From Candidatus Nanopelagicales bacterium (GTDB lineage: Bacteria > Actinomycetota > Actinomycetes > S36-B12 > UBA5976), in NCBI GenBank assembly GCA_023257525.1, contig JALRCB010000002.1, positions 1 to 36,184 of the forward strand: a stretch of DNA of 36,184 nt, in the 5' to 3' direction. Both the position numbers and the translations under genes were made by a program. Below are positions 32,630-36,184 of the stretch, in pieces. The notes beneath the pieces are model-generated. The model was given only the letters and a program-made list of their open reading frames with translations, made no database searches and was not told the origin of the DNA. Each line of letters opens with the position of its first letter. The stretch's first letter is position 1.

Positions 32630-32641
32630 GGGGATATCGAC

Positions 32642-34021
32642 ATGACTTTAAAGGGGCTTTTATTGCCACTGAATTGTTTTTTTTGGGCTCTGACATCGCC
32701 CGTGTTTTTTTCTTTATTTGTTGCACTTGGACTTCAATTTGAAGTTCTCGCTGCCGATGCGGACAAGGCCGCTCCAACGTCTGGTGCGCCAATCGTTAAG
32801 CAGCAGATGACCGATATTAAGTCATCGATAGCTCTTCCTGTTGACAAGAAGCCAACAAATGCCGAATCTCTGAAGCTTAACGCTGCTTCAACCAACGTCC
32901 GCAAGGATGTTGATTTGACTTCTGCAAAGCCTGTTAATCCTTCAACGCCAATCCCTCCTGATTCAAAGGTCGAACCGTCAATTACGAGCTTAGAGCTTCG
33001 TGTAAGGGCTCTTTTGGAGGGCAAGTTAGGCACGGATGGGGAGCTTATCCTGCGTGCCGACGGTGATTTGACGGGGGTGTCAACGAGTAAGCCTTCCGGC
33101 GCCTTTGCGGGGCAGGGTGGGTCGATCTCTTCCATTGAATCGGCGGATCAAGGAAAGCGTTCTAAGGCGATACAAGGAGTAGTGATTCAATCGACTGTTG
33201 GAGAACCTCGCGCGAGGACGGCTGGCGCGGCGGACCCGGCAGTCTCGTCTATGAAGTCAAATCACCCTAGGCAGGCTGTATCTTCTAGAGAGGATCGCAA
33301 GAGCGATAAAACATCGTTATTAAACGGAGGGGCCAGATGGACTTGGAGTGGGCCAAGTGGCCCTCAGAACTGGGGTAGGATCGACCCAGATTTTGCCCAG
33401 TGTTCGAGTGGGAAATTCCAATCACCGATAGTGATTAGGTCCTCAGATGTATTGGACAGTTCGATGTTGTTACCCGAGTTTCAATGGGAACCGGCTAGCT
33501 TTCGAGCGGAAAAGGATCGCGGCGTATTGAAGTTCAATTTGCTCACCAATTCGCGCTTAAAGTTTCGTGGACTAGAATGGAGATTACATCATCTTGAATT
33601 CCGAGTTCCTGGGGAACACTTCTTAGATGATCAGGGGTACGACGCATCAGTCATCCTGCACTACCAATCGAATCAACGTCTTTTGAATCTGTCGGTACCG
33701 ATTGTTGGCAAGAATGATTCGGCTGCGAATGCAGCATTTCGGGTCCTGATGCAGAGAATGCCTCTTGGAGAAGACGATTTAGTGTCTACGAATGACCGTT
33801 TCGTCAATCTTGCCGATTTCATACCCAATCCAAGTGGTTCTGCCTTTCTTTACCATGGATCGTTAACACTCCCGCCTTGTACTGAAGGTGTGTTGCATGT
33901 TGTTCTGAGGAATCCCTTGGTAATTTCTCTCGGACAGTTTCTGGAATTGAAGTCGTTTGCTCCACTGGGAGTGAGACCACCTCAAAATATTGAAAAGCGA
34001 CCGGTGATGAAGCTTAGCTAG
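32642..34021 (+). CDS. Alpha-carbonic-anhydrase-like protein lacking all zinc ligands
   Basis: The 459-residue protein has a signal peptide or N-terminal anchor (about 8-38, ending VLAADA), a long low-complexity linker (about 40-228) and an alpha-carbonic-anhydrase domain (about 231-457). Family marks are WTWSGPSGPQNWGRIDPDF, the QSPI motif (260-263) and TLPPCTEGVLHVVLRNPLVI near 409. The active site is lost. The canonical F-H-F-H-x-P-S-E-H reads L-E-F-R-V-P-G-E-H (318-326), so two zinc histidines became Glu319 and Arg321. The third, in H-L-V-H, reads V-I-L-H (337-340), giving Val337. It should not hydrate CO2. AAGGGG precedes the ATG. It lies between fliR-lipoprotein and flgB. I infer a binding or scaffold role in the periplasm. 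Confidence 0.88.
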   Translation: MTLKGLLLPLNCFFWALTSPVFFSLFVALGLQFEVLAADADKAAPTSGAPIVKQQMTDIKSSIALPVDKKPTNAESLKLNAASTNVRKDVDLTSAKPVNPSTPIPPDSKVEPSITSLELRVRALLEGKLGTDGELILRADGDLTGVSTSKPSGAFAGQGGSISSIESADQGKRSKAIQGVVIQSTVGEPRARTAGAADPAVSSMKSNHPRQAVSSREDRKSDKTSLLNGGARWTWSGPSGPQNWGRIDPDFAQCSSGKFQSPIVIRSSDVLDSSMLLPEFQWEPASFRAEKDRGVLKFNLLTNSRLKFRGLEWRLHHLEFRVPGEHFLDDQGYDASVILHYQSNQRLLNLSVPIVGKNDSAANAAFRVLMQRMPLGEDDLVSTNDRFVNLADFIPNPSGSAFLYHGSLTLPPCTEGVLHVVLRNPLVISLGQFLELKSFAPLGVRPPQNIEKRPVMKLS

Positions 34022-34033
34022 ACCCGGCATAAA

Positions 34034-34052
34034 TTGCCGGAAGTGACGGCAA
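34034..34052 (+). promoter_or_regulatory. Paired TTGCCG/CGGCAA site upstream of flgB
   Basis: TTGCCG (34034-34039), seven bases, CGGCAA (34047-34052), both exact. A further CGGCAT lies at 34025-34030, and the region can also form small hairpins (34024-34040). The pair is about 95 bases upstream of the flgB sigma-54 promoter, an ordinary enhancer distance for an NtrC-family activator. Confidence 0.5.
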
Positions 34053-34144
34053 TCGTCGTCGGGAAATGGGCGGGTCGGATAATGACGATAGTTGGTTTAA
34101 CAAAAACTGACCGTTTGTCAATCTAAATCAACCACCGGTCTTTT

Positions 34145-34160
34145 TGGTACAGTGCTTGCT
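34145..34160 (+). promoter_or_regulatory. Sigma-54 promoter for flgB operon
   Basis: TGGTACA-GTGC-TTGCT matches the sigma-54 consensus, with GG and GC separated by exactly ten bases. The start would be near 34171, directly before the AGGAGG of flgB, giving a very short leader of about a dozen bases. Confidence 0.75.
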
Positions 34161-34182
34161 TTACAGTGCTCAGGAGGTGTTC

Positions 34183-34602
34183 ATGGACAGAGTTCCAGAG
34201 TTCGATCCGTTATATTTCTCTGAAGCTGCACTTCGGATGCGTTCTTATCGCCAGCAAATACTCTCGTCGAATATGGCGAACGTGGATACGCCTGGATACA
34301 AAGCACGGGATGTTTTGTTTAGTCAGGCTTTGCGGGAGCAACTTGAGGGGGTGAGTTACTCAAATGCACTCCCGATGTCAGCGACAAGTGAACGTCACTA
34401 CCGCGTCGGTGGGTCTTTGCCAGGCGCTCCTGCCCTTCTTTATCGGATTCCGATGCAGCCTACCCTCGATGGGAATACTGTCGACGTTGAAACGGAGAGG
34501 GCGCATTTTGCAGATAACGCTGTTAGAACAGAGGCGGCAATGACATTGTTGAATGGCGTGCTCGCATCACGGAGAATGGCGCTTTCAGGGAATAACTCAT
34601 GA
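34183..34602 (+). CDS. flgB: FlgB, proximal rod protein
   Basis: The 139-residue rod protein starts at ATG 34183, with AGGAGG five bases upstream. An in-frame earlier start at 34144 lies within the promoter and is rejected. The rod signature SSNMANVDTPGYKARDV is present at about 30-46, and the C-terminal helix ends in VRTEAAMTLLNGVLASRRMA. It opens the flgB-flgC-flgD-flgE operon. The stop overlaps the flgC ATG. Confidence 0.95.
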   Translation: MDRVPEFDPLYFSEAALRMRSYRQQILSSNMANVDTPGYKARDVLFSQALREQLEGVSYSNALPMSATSERHYRVGGSLPGAPALLYRIPMQPTLDGNTVDVETERAHFADNAVRTEAAMTLLNGVLASRRMALSGNNS

Positions 34603-35006
34603 GCTTGATGCGAAGCTTCCAGGTTGCATCAACGGCGCTTTCCTCGCAATCTCTTAGACTTAATGCGCTCGCTTCTAATTTAGCAAATGCTGAATCGGTT
34701 TCTGGGCCTGATGGAAAGCCTTACAAGCCTCGGCAAGTCGTGTTCAGGCCCGCGCCTATTCTCGGTGAGGTTGCCGCTGGAGTTGAGGTCGCGAATGTTT
34801 TAGAGGATGAACGACCTGGTCCGTTAGTTTATAAGCCTGGACATCCAAGCGCTGATTCGAGTGGTTATATCCGCATGCCGAATGTTAATCCTGTTGAGGT
34901 TATGGTTGATATGATCTCAGCATCTCGATCTTATCAGATGAATATAGAGGTTATGAACACAAGCAAGCAGTTAATGCTCAAGATGCTTGATCTTGGTAGG
35001 GGTTAA
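34599..35006 (+). CDS. flgC: FlgC, proximal rod protein
   Basis: The 135-residue protein has the rod/hook N-terminal motif (LRLNALASNLANAESV) and the family C-terminal part with YIRMPNVNPVEVMVDMISAS followed by SYQMNIEVMNTSKQLMLKML. The ATGA overlap with flgB suggests translational coupling. Normal length. Confidence 0.96.
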   Translation: MSLMRSFQVASTALSSQSLRLNALASNLANAESVSGPDGKPYKPRQVVFRPAPILGEVAAGVEVANVLEDERPGPLVYKPGHPSADSSGYIRMPNVNPVEVMVDMISASRSYQMNIEVMNTSKQLMLKMLDLGRG

Positions 35007-35011
35007 ATGGG

Positions 35012-35704
35012 ATGACGACGCAGAATAACTTAAGTTCCATTGGTGTGTATGATCCAATTACTGCTAATTCTCCAAAGGTTGCTTCGAATTCGATTGGAAC
35101 AAGCTCCAAAGAGATTCAAGATAACTTTATGCGGATGTTGATCACGCAATTACAGAACCAAAATCCGCTCAATCCCATGGATAACGCGCAGTTCGCCTCG
35201 CAGCTGGCTCAAATGAGTCAGCTTCAAGGTATTGAGTCCATGCGCAGCTCCATTGATAACTTCGTTAAGCAGGTGCAGAACGGGCGCTTGCTCGACCAGT
35301 CTGCCCTCATTGGTCGATCTGTCATGGCTGTTTCTGATTCATTGGTTTGGAATGGATCGAATTCTGTCGAGTTTGGGGTTAATTCCGCAGCTGGCATGAA
35401 TGATGCGGTTGTACGGATCAAGTCATACGACGGGCGGATTATCGATGAAATCCAGGTGGGAGCTTTGTCAGCAGATATTAAAACCCTGAGTTGGGATGGG
35501 GTGGGTAAGGATGGTTCCCGGTTTTTGGCGGGGCGTTACATGGTTTCAGTAGAGGGCTTCGCCTTGGATGGAAAATTGAGCACTGGTAACATGCTTACGG
35601 GTGCTACGGTATTAGGTGCGCAGCGGCAAGGGGCTGGTGTCACCTTGCAATTGAGTGACGGGCGGACTGTTAGTGATGAACAAATCATCCATATCGGTTC
35701 TTAA
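35012..35704 (+). CDS. flgD: FlgD, hook capping protein
   Basis: FlgD forms the scaffold cap for hook growth. The 230-residue protein has the conserved N-terminal helix (LQNQNPLNPMDNAQFASQLA and AQMSQLQGIESM) and C-terminal Ig-like/tudor domains with LSWDGVGKDGSRFLAGRYMV. It begins 5 bases after flgC. Confidence 0.96.
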   Translation: MTTQNNLSSIGVYDPITANSPKVASNSIGTSSKEIQDNFMRMLITQLQNQNPLNPMDNAQFASQLAQMSQLQGIESMRSSIDNFVKQVQNGRLLDQSALIGRSVMAVSDSLVWNGSNSVEFGVNSAAGMNDAVVRIKSYDGRIIDEIQVGALSADIKTLSWDGVGKDGSRFLAGRYMVSVEGFALDGKLSTGNMLTGATVLGAQRQGAGVTLQLSDGRTVSDEQIIHIGS

Positions 35705-35739
35705 TTGTTTTGACTTTGATTCTTTGTTGAGAGCAAACC

Positions 35740-36184
35740 ATGTCTAGTGGATTTTCAATTGGATTAGCAGGGCTTCGGGCAAATTCGACGGCGATAGAGA
35801 TCGCCAGTAAAAATATTGCCTCAAGTAGTGTAGTTGGCTTCAAAAGCACGGAGTACCTATTTGCAGAAGCATTATCGAGCTCAATTGGTCCAAGCCAAGG
35901 GGGTCGTTTTACATCAGGCGGAGCCTCGGGATTGACAAAGCGTTCTTACGCTGCGGGGTCCACGCGGTACTCTGCTTCGCCGCTCGACATGTCAATTAAT
36001 GGTGATGGCATGTTTTCGATCGGAATGTTTAAAGATTATCAACCTGGTCGAACCTTCTACACACGGAACGGACAATTTTTAGCTGATCGCGAAGGCTATA
36101 TTGTTAATGCGAATGGCCTTTATTTGATGGGATACCAACCTAATAGTGATTACACATCGGTGACGAATGTGATTGCACCGATGA
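35740..36184 (+). CDS. flgE: FlgE, hook protein, 3' truncated by window edge
   Basis: The first 148 codons of the hook protein gene. It begins MSSGFSIGLAGLRA with the usual '.lsGl.a....ldv.s.NIAN...vGfK' start: SKNIASSSVVGFKSTEYLFA. It continues with LDMSINGDGMFSI and FYTRNGQFLADREGYIVNAN, typical of FlgE and of the FlgE/FlgF/FlgG family. GAGAG lies about seven bases upstream of the ATG. Position after flgD supports FlgE over FlgF or FlgG. Confidence 0.92.
   Translation, partial: MSSGFSIGLAGLRANSTAIEIASKNIASSSVVGFKSTEYLFAEALSSSIGPSQGGRFTSGGASGLTKRSYAAGSTRYSASPLDMSINGDGMFSIGMFKDYQPGRTFYTRNGQFLADREGYIVNANGLYLMGYQPNSDYTSVTNVIAPM

Overview
This 36 kb window is almost entirely a flagellar biosynthesis locus, at mid GC content. 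The gene content (FleS/FleR-type two-component system, FlhF/FlhG, FlaG-flagellin-FliD-FliS, a second FliK-like gene followed by a stand-alone FlhB C-terminal domain, and a divergent fliE) points to a motile proteobacterium, most likely a betaproteobacterium. That placement is inferred from gene order and protein character, not from a search. I see no rRNA, tRNA, IS element or CRISPR array.

Layout. (1) 1-4651, + strand: a truncated membrane protein, then CheW-like, MCP/PilJ-like and CheA/ChpA-like proteins that look like a degenerate chemosensory set. (2) 4644-6209, +: flgA, flgM, flgN. (3) 6218-11444, -: flhA-flhF-flhG-fliA (transcribed leftward). (4) 11445-14397: a structured intergenic region with a candidate small RNA, then flaG and a flagellin on the minus strand, divergent from a second flagellin. 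(5) 14533-17989, +: fliD, fliS, a FliK-domain protein and an FlhB-C-terminal-like protein. (6) 18017-21218, -: fliE, and fleS-fleR. (7) 21389-31737, +: fliF-fliH-fliI-fliJ-fliK-fliL-fliM-fliN-[fliO-fliP fused]-fliQ-fliR. (8) 31739-34021, +: a lipoprotein and an alpha-carbonic-anhydrase-like protein without zinc ligands. (9) 34183-36184, +: flgB-flgC-flgD-flgE (flgE runs off the end). fliG and full-length flhB are missing from their usual places.

How it works together. FliF, FliM and FliN form the basal ring and switch, FlhA/FliOP/FliQ/FliR the export gate, and FliH/FliI/FliJ the export ATPase. FlgB/C/D/E make rod and hook, with FliK as ruler. FlgM and FliA time the late genes (flagellins, FlaG, FliD, FliS), and FlhF/FlhG place the flagellum. 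Sequence signals suggest a sigma-54/FleR middle tier: sigma-54 -24/-12 elements precede fliK and flgB, and probably fliF, and each promoter has paired CGGCAA/TTGCCG half-sites nearby that would suit an NtrC-family activator. Sigma-28-like elements precede fliC, fliD and an apparent 210-nt intergenic transcript.

The most unusual points are a chemosensory-like gene trio that seems to have lost its signalling residues, alongside a FliM lacking the N-terminal CheY-P-binding motif; an FlhG that keeps its FlhF-activating motif but has no Walker A; an in-frame FliO-FliP fusion; the pseudo-carbonic anhydrase; and the CGGCAA/TTGCCG site network.
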